Shown piece by piece: positions 7,519 to 16,202 of a DNA stretch of 36,794 nucleotides. Source of the stretch: Streptomyces albidus (ex Kaewkla and Franco 2022). Lineage in GTDB: Bacteria > Actinomycetota > Actinomycetes > Streptomycetales > Streptomycetaceae. Made by a program: the position numbers and the translations under genes. Every line of letters begins with the position of its first letter. Position 1 is the stretch's first letter. The stretch spans positions 1 to 36,794 of the forward strand of contig NZ_JACBXA010000034.1 in the NCBI RefSeq assembly GCF_013870515.1, written 5' to 3'. The notes beneath the pieces are model-generated. The model saw nothing but the letters and a program-made list of their open reading frames with translations, was not told where the DNA came from and made no database searches.

Positions 7519-8157
7519 ATGAACACGTTCCGTTCCCTCAATCGCGGGGCCCTTGCCGCCGGTTCGGCTCTGGCCGCGGCCCTGCTGCTCGCCGCATGCG
7601 GCGGCGGCCAGGAGGCAGCCGGTGGCGATGACCACGGCGGCGCGCACAGTGGCGGACACGGCGGAAAGAAGAGCGCCGGCAAGTCCGGCAACGCCGCCGA
7701 CGTCTCCTTCGCCCAGGGCATGATCCCCCACCACCGCCAGGCTCTGGAGATGGCGAAGCTCGCTCCGTCCCGTGCGTCGTCGGGCGAGGTGAAGTCGCTC
7801 GCAGCCGACATCGCCGGGGCGCAGCAGCCCGAGATCCGGACGATGTCCGGGTGGTTGAAGGCCTGGGGCGAGAAGGCCCCCGCCGAGTCCTCCGGCGGTG
7901 AACACTCGGGCCATTCCGGTCACTCCATGCCCGGCATGATGACGCCCGACGACATGAAGCAGCTGAAGGACGGCTCGGGGAAGAAGTTCGACGAGGCGTT
8001 CCTGAAGATGATGGTCGCGCATCACGAGGGTGCCGTGGCGATGGCCCGTACCGAGGAGTCCGAGGGCTCGGACAAGGCGGCCAAGGCCATGGCCCGTGAC
8101 ATCAGGCGGATGCAGACCGAAGAGATCACGAAGATGCGCGGGCTGCTGGAGAAGTAA
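7519..8157 (+). CDS. DUF305 lipoprotein, putative metal-binding
   Basis: A 212-residue secreted lipoprotein. The N-terminus carries a signal peptide ending in the lipobox LLAACGGG (Cys at residue 28). A His/Gly-rich spacer follows, then the DUF305 domain with its two paired-His motifs: FAQGMIPHHRQALEMAKLA near residue 75 and MMVAHHEGAVAMARTE near residue 170. A second His/Met-rich stretch (HSGHSGHSMPGMM) sits between them. DUF305 proteins such as cyanobacterial CopM bind copper, so a role in copper or other metal handling at the cell surface is likely. The ATG at 7519 has AGGAG 11 bases upstream. Terminated by the hairpin at 8171-8200. Confidence 0.88.
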   Translation: MNTFRSLNRGALAAGSALAAALLLAACGGGQEAAGGDDHGGAHSGGHGGKKSAGKSGNAADVSFAQGMIPHHRQALEMAKLAPSRASSGEVKSLAADIAGAQQPEIRTMSGWLKAWGEKAPAESSGGEHSGHSGHSMPGMMTPDDMKQLKDGSGKKFDEAFLKMMVAHHEGAVAMARTEESEGSDKAAKAMARDIRRMQTEEITKMRGLLEK

Positions 8158-8170
8158 CCCGCTCGCATAC

Positions 8171-8200
8171 GGCGGGCCGTGCCTCGCGGCGCGGCCCGCC
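8171..8200. terminator. Terminator hairpin between convergent genes
   Basis: A 13-bp stem with one G-U pair: GGCGGGCCGTGCC at 8171-8183 and GGCGCGGCCCGCC at 8188-8200, around a four-base TCGC loop. It starts 13 bases after the DUF305 stop codon and can also serve the convergent methyltransferase gene. Confidence 0.8.
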
Positions 8201-8270
8201 CGACTTCACCTCCGTGCAGGCACGTTGGCGAAGTCCCGCCGCGGGACGGAGAGTTGTGCGCCCCTGCCCG

Positions 8271-9068
8271 TCAGGGCTTGCGGGCGACCCCCGCAAGGAT
8301 GAGCGCCTTGTGGTCGGGCACCTCTGACCCCGTGCCGTCCGGACGCCAGTGGTTCACGGGCACCAGGCCGGGCTCGACCAGGTCCAGCCCGTCGAAGAGC
8401 GCGAGGATCGCCTCGCGTGGACGGGCTTGCCCGTCGCTGACGTTGGAGCGGTAGTAGTCGGCCGCGCGCTCGGCCAGCTCCGGTTCGTCGGTGTCCGACG
8501 TGCCGTGCGAGAGCACCAGGTAGCTGCCCGACGGCAGAGGTTCCATCAGCTGCCGGACGATGGCGAGCGCCGTCTCGTCCTCCGCGATGAAGTGGAGCAG
8601 CGCGACGAGCGACACCGCGACCGGCCGTTCGAGGTTGAGCGTGTCGCGCACCTCGGACGAGTCGAGGATCGCCCGGGGGTCGGTGACGTCGGCGTGCAGA
8701 TAGGCCGTACGGCCCTCGGGGGACGAACGCAGCAGAGCCTGCGCGTACTGCAGGACGATGGGGTCGTTGTCGGCGTAGACGACCCTGGCGTCGGGGGCGG
8801 CCCCCTGAGCGACCTGGTGCAGATTGGGCTCCGTGGGGATGCCCGTACCGATGTCGAGGAACTGCCGGATCCCGGCCTCCTCGGCCAGGTGACGCGTCGC
8901 CCGGTGCATGAACGCCCGGTTGGCGGCGATGAGTTGACGCACCCCCGGCCACATCTTCTCGAAGTGCTCGGCCGCTTCGGCGTCCACCTCGTAGTTGTTC
9001 TTGCCTCCGAGCCAGTAGTCGTAGACCCGCGCGGAGTGCGGCTTACTGGTGTCGATCTCGGGATTCAC
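8271..9068 (-). CDS. SAM-dependent methyltransferase (DUF574/Methyltransf_19)
   Basis: A 265-residue cytosolic protein. The N-terminal HSARVYDYWLGGKNNYEVD is the signature of the Streptomyces-expanded DUF574 S-adenosylmethionine methyltransferases. The Rossmann SAM-binding motif is IRQFLDIGTGIPTEPNLH near residue 70, with the acidic residue at the end of strand 2 in VVYADNDPIVLQYA. The substrate is unknown; this large paralogous family is poorly characterised. The GTG at 9068 has GGAG seven bases upstream. Earlier in-frame starts back to 9359 lack conservation and would run into the divergent MFS promoter region. Confidence 0.88.
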   Translation of the reverse strand: MNPEIDTSKPHSARVYDYWLGGKNNYEVDAEAAEHFEKMWPGVRQLIAANRAFMHRATRHLAEEAGIRQFLDIGTGIPTEPNLHQVAQGAAPDARVVYADNDPIVLQYAQALLRSSPEGRTAYLHADVTDPRAILDSSEVRDTLNLERPVAVSLVALLHFIAEDETALAIVRQLMEPLPSGSYLVLSHGTSDTDEPELAERAADYYRSNVSDGQARPREAILALFDGLDLVEPGLVPVNHWRPDGTGSEVPDHKALILAGVARKP

Positions 9069-9295
9069 GTCGGTCTCCTCATGGGGCGCCCCCGCCCCGT
9101 CCCGGGCGACCGCGTTTCGCTCTCCGGCAGGGCTTGGCCAGAGTTTAGGCACACGCCGGCCCCGGATGTCCGGCTTTCGCCCACCAACCGGTCGGACCAG
9201 CGTGGACAGATTCCCGCCCCGCTGGGTACCCGCGCGCGGACCCCCGGCGTGCGTGCGCCCGAAGGCGGGACCAACAGGAGAGTGAGGGACCCTCA

Positions 9296-10807
9296 TTGGC
9301 TGGGCACTCCGTCGATCGCTCCGGGGGACGGGAGTCGGGCACCCGCCGCTGGAAGGCACTCGCCGTCTGTCTGGCGGCGGGATTCATGGCACTGCTGGAC
9401 GTCTCGATCGTGAACGTGGCCCTGCCGTCCGTGCGTGAGGGCCTGCACACGACCGAGTCCGAACTGCAGTGGGTCCTCTCCGGCTACGCCCTCTCCTTCG
9501 GCCTCAGCCTGGTCCCCGCCGGGCGCCTGGGTGACGCCCGTGGACGCCGCAGGGTCTTCATGGTCGGCCTGGCGCTGTTCACCGTGGCCTCCGCCGCGTG
9601 CGGAGCGGCCCAGAGCAGTCTCTGGCTGGTGATCGCCCGGCTCGTGCAGGGGATGGGCGGCGGCCTGATCTCACCGCAGATCTCCGCGCTGATCCAGCAA
9701 ATGTTCTCCGGACGTGAACGCGCCAGAGCATTCGGCATGTTCGGCACGGTCGTCGGCGTCTCCACGGCGGTCGGCCCGCTCCTGGGCGGGCTGCTGATCC
9801 AGGCGGCCGGCGCGACGGAGGGCTGGCGGTGGGTCTTCTACGTGAACCTGCCGCTGGGCATCGCCCTGCTGATCCTCGGCGGACGGCTGCTGCCGGACAC
9901 GCCCTCGGCCGCCACCGGCCGCGCACGTAAGGCGCAGAGCCTGGATCCGGTCGGTGTCGTCCTGCTGGGCGCAGCGGTGGTGACGGTGCTGCTCCCCTTC
10001 GTCCAGGCCCAGCAGTGGAAGGGCGACGCCAAATGGCTGCTGCTGATCGTCGCGGCCGTACTGATGACCCTGTTCGTCCGGTGGGAGTCACGTTGCAGCC
10101 GGCGCTCCACGGAGCCGCTGATCGCCCTCTCGCTGTTCCGCATCCGTTCGTACTGGCTCGGCTGCCTGCTGATCCTCTTCCACTTCGCCGGCTTCACGTC
10201 GATCTTCTTCGTGACCACGCTGTATCTGCAGAGCGGGCTGCACTTCAGCGCCCTGGAGGCGGGGATCGCCATCACCCCTTTCGCGCTGGGGTCGGGGGCC
10301 ACGGCAGGACTCGGCGGGCGGCACGTGCTCCAGTACGGGCGGTCGCTGGTGGCCTGGGGGCTCGGGATGACCGCCGTCGGCCTGGCGGGCACGGTGGTCA
10401 CCGCACACGAGGTCTCCGGACGGGACACGGGCTGGTTCCTGATGCTGCCGCTGCTGCTGGCGGGGCTCGGCAGCGGGCTCGTCATCTCGCCCAACCAGAC
10501 GCTCACGCTGGCGCAGGTCCCCGTGTCCCGCGGGGGCAGTGCGGGCGGTGTGCTTCAGACAGGCCAGCGCATCGGCGCCTCCGTCGGCATCGCAGGCGTC
10601 GGCTCGGTCTTCTTCATGCGGCTCAACTCGGGGAACGGCAGCCCGGACGCCTGGTCCGACGCGTACCAGCACGGGCTGGTCTTCTCCGTCGCCTTCGTCC
10701 TCGTGGCGCTGGCCGCGGCCCTCTGCGACATCTGGACGGCGCGCTCGGACGGCGGTCGCCGGGGGCCCAGGCGACCGAGCCCGGTCTCTCCCGAGCAGCT
10801 TCGCTGA
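9296..10807 (+). CDS. MFS transporter, DHA2 (EmrB/QacA) family
   Basis: A 503-residue drug/proton antiporter-type protein with about 14 membrane helices. Helix 1 carries the DHA2 motif FMALLDVSIVNVALPSV. The loop 2-3 motif A is GRLGDARGRRRVFMVGL. Helix 5 carries a motif C-like GTVVGVSTAVGPLLGGLL. Such proteins export toxic compounds across the cytoplasmic membrane; the substrate cannot be inferred. The start is a TTG at 9296 with GAGGG eight bases upstream; the next in-frame Met lies inside helix 1. Divergent from the methyltransferase gene with a 227-base shared upstream region. I saw no TetR- or MarR-type regulator next to it, which is unusual for a drug exporter. Confidence 0.9.
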   Translation: MAGHSVDRSGGRESGTRRWKALAVCLAAGFMALLDVSIVNVALPSVREGLHTTESELQWVLSGYALSFGLSLVPAGRLGDARGRRRVFMVGLALFTVASAACGAAQSSLWLVIARLVQGMGGGLISPQISALIQQMFSGRERARAFGMFGTVVGVSTAVGPLLGGLLIQAAGATEGWRWVFYVNLPLGIALLILGGRLLPDTPSAATGRARKAQSLDPVGVVLLGAAVVTVLLPFVQAQQWKGDAKWLLLIVAAVLMTLFVRWESRCSRRSTEPLIALSLFRIRSYWLGCLLILFHFAGFTSIFFVTTLYLQSGLHFSALEAGIAITPFALGSGATAGLGGRHVLQYGRSLVAWGLGMTAVGLAGTVVTAHEVSGRDTGWFLMLPLLLAGLGSGLVISPNQTLTLAQVPVSRGGSAGGVLQTGQRIGASVGIAGVGSVFFMRLNSGNGSPDAWSDAYQHGLVFSVAFVLVALAAALCDIWTARSDGGRRGPRRPSPVSPEQLR

Positions 10808-10819
10808 CCTCGGTCAGCG
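10802..10819. terminator. Small palindrome at converging stop codons
   Basis: CGCTGACC-TC-GGTCAGCG: eight complementary bases on each side. The palindrome contains the stop codons of both the MFS gene (ends 10807) and the DMT gene (ends 10814). The loop is so tight that one or two pairs must open, so its strength as a terminator is doubtful. Confidence 0.4.
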
Positions 10820-11731
10820 GCGCCGCTGGCGCTGGCCGCTGTCGTCGGCCGCGCCCTCGTCGCCGTCCGCAGGGACTCCGGACGGCATGGCCGGATGCCG
10901 CCCGAGCAGGAACACACCGGTGACAGCGGCCCCCAGGCCGAGGATCTCCCCGAAGAGCGCCAGCGGTGTGACGCGTACGGTGTCGCCGAGGAAGCCGATG
11001 CCGCAGGCGATCCCGGCCAGCGGTTCGGCCGCGGTCAGCGACGGCAGGGACTGCCGCAGGGGCCCGGCCTCGAAGGCGCTCTGGACGAGCACCAGCCCGA
11101 CGACTGCGGCGGCGATGACGACGTACGGCTGCCAGGTCGTGACCAGTCCGACGATGCCCGACCGCTCCAGCAGCGTGCTGGACTCACGGGTGAGGGCGTC
11201 CTGCAGTCCGTAGAGCACCCCGGCCGCCCCGGCCAGCAGCGGAGGCTCCTCCGCCAGCCGCAGATGACGGGCGACGACGACCATGGCGAGGGCGACCGCC
11301 ACGATCGTGCCGAGGACCAGCCAGCGCCGCAGCGCGCCGATGTGCGCGGTCTCCGTGCCCTCCGGTGAGCCCGCCGCCACGAAAGCGGCCACTCCCCCGC
11401 TGAGCAGCAGCACTCCGGCCCAGCCGGAGCGTCCCAGCCGCTGCCCGCTGATCCGCCGGGCCAGCGCCATCGCGAACAGCAAGTTGGTCGCCAGCAGAGG
11501 CGCGACCCGGGAGACGTCGCCCTGGGAGAGCGCCAGCGCGCTCAGGAGCTGGCCGATCACCATGAAGCCGATCCCGCAGAGCCACCGCGGCACACGCATC
11601 AGATCCAGCAGCAGCCTGAAGGAGAGGATGTCGGCGAGCGGGGCGCGTGCCGCCGCCTCCTGCTGAAGGACGAACCCGAGGCCGAGGAAACAGGCCGCGA
11701 CCAGGCCGTAGACGTAGACCAGGATCGGCAT
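10814..11731 (-). CDS. DMT (EamA-like) family membrane protein
   Basis: A 305-residue protein with about nine to ten membrane helices, starting MPILVYVYGLVAACFLGLGF. Two internal repeats of the drug/metabolite transporter fold are suggested by FGIGFMVIGQLLSAL-like and ACGIGFLGDTVRVTPLALFG-like segments. A substrate is not evident. The C-terminal ~25 residues are charged and cytosolic. The ATG at 11731 has GTGGAG about five bases upstream; the longer frame to 11806 adds Arg-rich, non-membrane sequence. Convergent with the MFS gene, with six bases between stops. Confidence 0.82.
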   Translation of the reverse strand: MPILVYVYGLVAACFLGLGFVLQQEAAARAPLADILSFRLLLDLMRVPRWLCGIGFMVIGQLLSALALSQGDVSRVAPLLATNLLFAMALARRISGQRLGRSGWAGVLLLSGGVAAFVAAGSPEGTETAHIGALRRWLVLGTIVAVALAMVVVARHLRLAEEPPLLAGAAGVLYGLQDALTRESSTLLERSGIVGLVTTWQPYVVIAAAVVGLVLVQSAFEAGPLRQSLPSLTAAEPLAGIACGIGFLGDTVRVTPLALFGEILGLGAAVTGVFLLGRHPAMPSGVPADGDEGAADDSGQRQRRR

Positions 11732-11959
11732 GCCACTCCACGGCGTTCGGCAGGCCCGCCTGAGCGGAGCCCGGTGATTCTTCCGATTCGCCCCAGCATC
11801 CCCCACGTGTCCCGGTCTGAGGCTCTACGAGGCCGCGACACAGGTGATTGCCATACCTCCTGTTTCATCAGGCCTTCGTCCGAGACAACTGCCTTGTCGC
11901 AAAACCGCACTACAGAAGCGGAAGGACGGTCATAGTTCGAATTTGTCTGAACCGCACCC

Positions 11960-11989
11960 TTGCGATTCCGGGCGAGCGCACCGAATACT
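11960..11989 (+). promoter_or_regulatory. Possible promoter of the protease gene
   Basis: TTGCGA at 11960-11965 and AATACT at 11984-11989, separated by 18 bases. Both are partial matches to vegetative -35 and -10 hexamers. A start near 11996 would give a leader of about 107 nt containing the hairpin at 12007-12040. Confidence 0.4.
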
Positions 11990-12006
11990 CCCTTCAGCGC
12001 TTGTCA

Positions 12007-12040
12007 GGGGCACGACGGGCATTTCGTCCCGCCGTGCCTC
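12007..12040 (+). promoter_or_regulatory. Leader hairpin before the protease gene
   Basis: Imperfect inverted repeat: GGGGCACG-A-CGGG at 12007-12019 and CCCG-C-CGTGCCTC at 12028-12040, with one internal mismatch, one G-U pair and an eight-base loop. It lies 62 bases before the start codon. It is not followed by a U-run, so mRNA stabilisation or a translational role is as likely as attenuation. Confidence 0.45.
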
Positions 12041-12102
12041 TTGCCTGCGCCTCACGGTCCGACTTCTCAAGCGGACCCCCGTTTCCCCTCTTGGAGGAAT
12101 GA

Positions 12103-12999
12103 GTGAGGATCAAGCGCACCACCCCCACCAGCGGTGCCCGGAGACGCACGCGGCTGATCGCAGTGGCGTCCGGTCTGGTCGCCGTGGCGGCGCTCAGCGC
12201 ACCGGCCGTCGCCGCCGAACCCCCCGCCGACACGTCAAGCGCCTCCAAGCTGTCCGCGGCGGGCAACGCCGTACGCGGTGCCGATGTCGCCGGCACCGCA
12301 TGGCACGTCGACAGCAAGAGCAAGAAACTCGTCGTCACCGTGGACAGCACGGTCTCCGGCGCCGAGATAGCGAAGATCAAGAAGGCGGCCGGCACGGACG
12401 CCCTCGAGGTCCAGCACACACCGGGCAAGTTCCGGAAACTGATCCAGGGCGGCGACGCGATCTACGCCGACAGCTGGCGCTGCTCCGCGGGCTTCAACGT
12501 CCGCAGCGGCAGCACGTACTACATCGTGACGGCCGGTCACTGCACCGACGGCGCGGGCAACTGGTACTCCAACTCCTCGCACTCCTCCGTGATCGGCCCC
12601 ACCGCCGGATCCAGCTTCCCCGGCAACGACTACGGACTCGTGCGCTACAGCTCGTCGTCGGCCAGCCACCCGGGCACCGCGGGCGGCGCGGACATCACCG
12701 GCGCCGGAAACGCCAGCGTCGGGATGTCCGTCACCCGGCACGGCAGCACCACGGGCACCCACAGCGGCTCCGTGACCGGCCTGAACGCCACCGTGAACTA
12801 CGGCGGCGGAGACATCGTCTCGGGCCTGATCAGGACCAACGTGTGCGCCGAGCCCGGCGACAGCGGCGGCTCGCTCCGCTCCGGCAGCACGGCGATAGGC
12901 CTGACCTCCGGCGGCAGCGGCAACTGCTCCTCCGGCGGTACGACCTTCTTCCAGCCGGTCGTCGAGGCACTGAACGCGTACGGGGTCAGCGTCTACTGA
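12103..12999 (+). CDS. Streptogrisin-type S1 serine protease, secreted prepro-enzyme
   Basis: A 298-residue preproprotein of the chymotrypsin-like S1 family (alpha-lytic/streptogrisin branch). Residues 1-38 are a signal peptide ending AVAA. Residues 39-114 are a short propeptide. The mature enzyme probably begins at Ile115 ([20 protein letters not shown]), giving ~184 residues, close to streptogrisins A and B. The catalytic triad is His146 in TAGHC, Asp176 in GNDYGL and Ser254 in EPGDSGGS. Cys127-Cys147 and Cys248-Cys275 match the usual disulfides. The GTG at 12103 follows GGAGG at five-base spacing. It is probably a broad or chymotrypsin-like extracellular protease for nutrient supply. It is monocistronic, closed by the hairpin at 13025-13051. 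Confidence 0.95.
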   Translation: MRIKRTTPTSGARRRTRLIAVASGLVAVAALSAPAVAAEPPADTSSASKLSAAGNAVRGADVAGTAWHVDSKSKKLVVTVDSTVSGAEIAKIKKAAGTDALEVQHTPGKFRKLIQGGDAIYADSWRCSAGFNVRSGSTYYIVTAGHCTDGAGNWYSNSSHSSVIGPTAGSSFPGNDYGLVRYSSSSASHPGTAGGADITGAGNASVGMSVTRHGSTTGTHSGSVTGLNATVNYGGGDIVSGLIRTNVCAEPGDSGGSLRSGSTAIGLTSGGSGNCSSGGTTFFQPVVEALNAYGVSVY

Positions 13000-13024
13000 T
13001 CCAGCACTCACCTGCAGTCAGCGG

Positions 13025-13051
13025 CCCCCGCCCGAGTCGACCGGGCGGGGG
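13025..13051 (+). terminator. Terminator after the protease gene
   Basis: CCCCCGCCCG at 13025-13034 pairs perfectly with CGGGCGGGGG at 13042-13051 across a seven-base loop, 26 bases beyond the protease stop codon. Confidence 0.8.
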
Positions 13052-13167
13052 TCCGCCGCGTCCGGGACCGGTCACCGTGGCCTGAACGGCGGTCACGGAG
13101 CGGAGGGTGTCGCTTCGCTTCGATAACACGGCCCACCCCGGTCCACCGCACTGAATAGCTTGGACCC

Positions 13168-13494
13168 ATGAGTCTGATGACCGAGGGAGAGGCACCGGGG
13201 CCCGTACGGTTCTATCTGGCCTGTGACGACATCGGCTGCCCCGCTCGCGCAGTGTTCGACCTCGTGATCCACGAACCGCCTCCACCGATCGAAGACGATC
13301 TCTTCGGCCACATCCTGCACAGCAGCGCCCGCGCCGCCCCCTACATCGAAAAGCAGGGCTGGACGTTCACCCAGGGGATCGGCTATTGGTGCCCCACCTG
13401 CTCCACACCCCGCGCCCAGCGCCCGGCCCCGTCCAAGCCCGCCCGCCGCCCCGCCGCGCGAAGGCAGAGGCGGGACTCGAAGGGCCCGCAGTAG
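13168..13494 (+). CDS. Small Cys-pair protein, possible zinc ribbon
   Basis: A 108-residue protein. The first ~85 residues look folded: VRFYLACDDIGCPARAVFDL near the N-terminus and GYWCPTC near residue 75. The spacing of CDDIGC and CPTC suggests a four-Cys metal site. The C-terminal ~25 residues are a basic Pro/Ala/Arg/Lys tail that could bind nucleic acid. The ATG at 13168 has only a weak TTGGA before it. TAGCTT about ten bases upstream could be a -10, so a short leader is possible. It lies 82 bases before the sensor phosphatase gene in the same direction and may be co-transcribed. Family not recognised. Confidence 0.7.
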   Translation: MSLMTEGEAPGPVRFYLACDDIGCPARAVFDLVIHEPPPPIEDDLFGHILHSSARAAPYIEKQGWTFTQGIGYWCPTCSTPRAQRPAPSKPARRPAARRQRRDSKGPQ

Positions 13495-13576
13495 GAGCCG
13501 CTCCCACCTGCTGCGGTTGTGTCTGCCCGCGTCTGGATCGACCCTTGAAGAAACGTATCCGGGCTGGATTGGTGCC

Positions 13577-16006
13577 ATGAATGCGTGGAGCGAGGCCGAG
13601 ATCATCGACTTCCGTGGGCCACTGGACGTCACGAGTGCCGCCACGGTGCTGCTCGACAGCGAGAACACGGTCATCGGGTGGAGCGAGGCGGCCGAAGGCC
13701 TCTTCGGCCATTCACCGCGCGAAATTCTGGGCCGGCCGCTCGATGCGCTGATGGTGGGCCGCTCGACCCAGGAACACGCGCTGATCGAGCTGCTCGACCG
13801 CTCCGTAGGGCCCGCCTGCCGCAGCGAGGCACGGATCGCACGCCACCGGGACGGCCACCCGATGGAGGTGGCCACGACCATCTGCTCGATGTCCGGCGAC
13901 GGCGCCTCCCCTCAGATCATGGTGGCGGCGGCACTGGAGCCGCTGCGCTCCTGGGAGGCCCATCAGGCCATGCTCCGCGGACTGGCCACGCAGTCCCCCA
14001 TCGGCCTGGGCATCTACGACAGCGATCTGCGCCTGACCTGGGCCAACGCCAAATACCAGAGCGAGATCGACAGCAAGTCGGGCGAGTACATCGGAAAGCG
14101 CGTGAACGAGCTGTACTCCGAAGGCGAGGTTCTATCGGAGGGCTACCCCCAGGCGCTCGAGGACGTCATCCAGGCCGTGCTCGAGACCGGTGACCCGGTC
14201 TTCGGGCTGCTCTACCAGGCCCGTCCGCCCGCCGACCCCGACCACGAACACGTCTGGTCCTGCGCCTACTACCAGCTCAGGGACGCCGACGGACATGTGC
14301 TCGGCGTGTGCGAGGACGCCCTGGACATCACCGATCGCTACCGGGCCCAGCAGCGGCTGGCCCTCACCGTGCGCGCGGGCGTCCGCATCGGCACGACGCT
14401 CGACATGATCACCACCGCGCGTGAGATCGCCGAAGTGGTGATCCCCGCCTTCGCCGACAGCGTCACCGTGGATCTCGTCGAAGGCGTGCTGGAAGGTGAG
14501 GAGCCCCGCCCGCAGGGCGAGACCCCGTCGCTCGTACGGGTCGTGGAACGTATCGGCAGTCCGTACGCCGGTGCCGACAGCGAGGACGCCACGGCCGCGG
14601 GGCCGTACCCGGTGACGTACGAGCCCAGCTCGCCCCAGCTCGCGGCTCTCGCCTCCCGCAAGGCGGTGATCGTCGACCGGCGCGGCGAGGCGGGCGACCC
14701 GGCGTCCATGGCCGCCGTCCACTCCACTCTCGCCGTCCCGCTGCGCGCGAGGGGCACCACGATGGGGCTCGCGACGTTCATGCGCAGCGAGGACTCGGCC
14801 CCCTTCGACCACGACGAACTCTCGCTCGCCAACGAGCTGTCCACCCGTACGGCCCTGTCCATCGACAACGCACGCCGCTACACCCGCGAACGCGCCTCCG
14901 CCCTCACCCTCCAGCGCAACCTGCTGCCCCGCGGACTGCCCGACCAGTCCGCGGTCGACGTGGCCCACCGCTACCTGCCGTCCGACATCGGGCTCGGCGT
15001 GGGCGGCGACTGGTTCGACGTGATCGTCCTGTCCGGCACACGCGTGGGCCTGGTCGTCGGAGACGTGGTCGGGCACGGCGTGAACGCCGCCGCCACCATG
15101 GGCCGGCTGCGCACCACCGTCAGGGCTCTTGCCCGGCTGGACCTCTCGCCCGACGAACTCCTCTCCCGCCTGGACGACCTCGTCCTTCAGGGCGCCGAGG
15201 ACCAGGAACCGGGTGCCGGCCCCAGCGCCGACGAGGGGCTGGGCGTCGCCTGCCTCTACGCCGTCTACGATCCGGTCTCCCGCGTGTGCACCGCTGCCCG
15301 TGCGGGCCATCCGCCGGCGGCCATGGTCGACCCTGACGGACGCTTCACCCTGCTGGACATCCCGCCGGGGCCTCCCCTTGGAGTGGGCGGGCTGCCGTTC
15401 GAGGCGATGGAGGTCTCGCTTCCCGAGGGCAGCCTCCTCGCCCTCTTCACGGGAGGGCTCGTCCAGGACCGCGACCGCGACATGGACACGGGCGTCGCGA
15501 AGCTCGAGGACGTACTCAGGGACCACGAGGGCTCGTTGGAGGAGCTGTGCGACCGGGCTCTGAGCGAACTCCAGCCCGACGGACCGGCCACCGACGACGC
15601 GGCCCTGCTGCTCGTCCGTACGCACGAACTGGGAGCGGACCAGGTCATCGGCTGGGAGTTGGAGGCCGAGCCCAGCGCGGTCTCCCGCGCGCGGACCCTG
15701 GCCATTGACCAGCTCACCGAATGGGGCCTGGACGAGCTGTCGTTCACCACCGAACTCGTGGTGAGCGAGCTGGTCACCAACTCCATCCGGCATGCTTCCG
15801 GGCCCGTGTACCTGCGGCTGATCCGGGACCGCAGCCTGCACGTGGAGGTCTCCGACAAGGGGCACACCTCACCGAACCTCCGGCACAGCGCCAACGACGA
15901 CGAAGGCGGGCGCGGTCTGTTCATCGTGGCGCAGATCGTCCAGCGCTGGGGCACCCGCTACACGGCCTTCGGCAAGACCATCTGGACGGAACAGGCTCTG
16001 CCGTAG
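13577..16006 (+). CDS. PAS-PAS-GAF-SpoIIE phosphatase-HATPase regulator
   Basis: An 809-residue cytosolic signalling protein. Residues ~10-125 and ~130-250 are PAS-like sensor domains (second: PIGLGIYDSDLRLTWANAKY). Residues ~265-430 are a GAF-like domain. Residues ~465-685 form a PP2C/SpoIIE phosphatase with intact metal ligands: GVGGDWFDV, VGDVVGHGVNAAA and the terminal TDDAALLLVR. Residues ~695-805 are an RsbW-like HATPase with the N box ELVVSELVTNSIRHA and EGGRGLFIVAQIVQRWG. In the family the phosphatase dephosphorylates anti-anti-sigma proteins and the kinase domain phosphorylates them or binds sigma factors. Here both activities share one chain. The ATG at 13577 has a weak GGAT nearby; an earlier frame start at 13517 adds 20 unlikely residues. 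Confidence 0.92.
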   Translation: MNAWSEAEIIDFRGPLDVTSAATVLLDSENTVIGWSEAAEGLFGHSPREILGRPLDALMVGRSTQEHALIELLDRSVGPACRSEARIARHRDGHPMEVATTICSMSGDGASPQIMVAAALEPLRSWEAHQAMLRGLATQSPIGLGIYDSDLRLTWANAKYQSEIDSKSGEYIGKRVNELYSEGEVLSEGYPQALEDVIQAVLETGDPVFGLLYQARPPADPDHEHVWSCAYYQLRDADGHVLGVCEDALDITDRYRAQQRLALTVRAGVRIGTTLDMITTAREIAEVVIPAFADSVTVDLVEGVLEGEEPRPQGETPSLVRVVERIGSPYAGADSEDATAAGPYPVTYEPSSPQLAALASRKAVIVDRRGEAGDPASMAAVHSTLAVPLRARGTTMGLATFMRSEDSAPFDHDELSLANELSTRTALSIDNARRYTRERASALTLQRNLLPRGLPDQSAVDVAHRYLPSDIGLGVGGDWFDVIVLSGTRVGLVVGDVVGHGVNAAATMGRLRTTVRALARLDLSPDELLSRLDDLVLQGAEDQEPGAGPSADEGLGVACLYAVYDPVSRVCTAARAGHPPAAMVDPDGRFTLLDIPPGPPLGVGGLPFEAMEVSLPEGSLLALFTGGLVQDRDRDMDTGVAKLEDVLRDHEGSLEELCDRALSELQPDGPATDDAALLLVRTHELGADQVIGWELEAEPSAVSRARTLAIDQLTEWGLDELSFTTELVVSELVTNSIRHASGPVYLRLIRDRSLHVEVSDKGHTSPNLRHSANDDEGGRGLFIVAQIVQRWGTRYTAFGKTIWTEQALP

Positions 16007-16202
16007 GGGCCGTTCACGCTTCAGGGCGACAGCGAGGCACGGACGGGCCGGGCCGCGGGACACGACGCACGCCTGCAGCTCGCAATGCGCGAGCCTCCGT
16101 GGCCCGGGCCTGAGCGGCGGCCCGATCTCCTTCTCAATCCTCCCTCAAGCGGAGCCTCCTAGCCTCCTCGTCGTCCAGGAAGCAGGCGAGGAGGAAGCTG
16201 AC

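Larger units (their letters stand above)
11732..12102. other. Intergenic region upstream of the protease gene
   Basis: 371 bases without a gene, between the divergent DMT and protease genes. It holds a possible protease promoter (11960-11989) and a leader hairpin (12007-12040). The stretch 11850-11945 is less GC-rich than its surroundings, but I could assign no site there. Confidence 0.6.

Noticed and set aside
14132-15865. A 577-residue minus-strand frame inside the sensor phosphatase gene
   Set aside because: It mirrors the sense codons and has low-complexity Gly/Val/His sequence; the sense strand has clear catalytic motifs.
16071-16094. GCTCGC-AATGC-GCGAGC hairpin after the sensor phosphatase gene
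   Set aside because: Only six pairs and 70 bases beyond the stop codon; too weak to call as a terminator.
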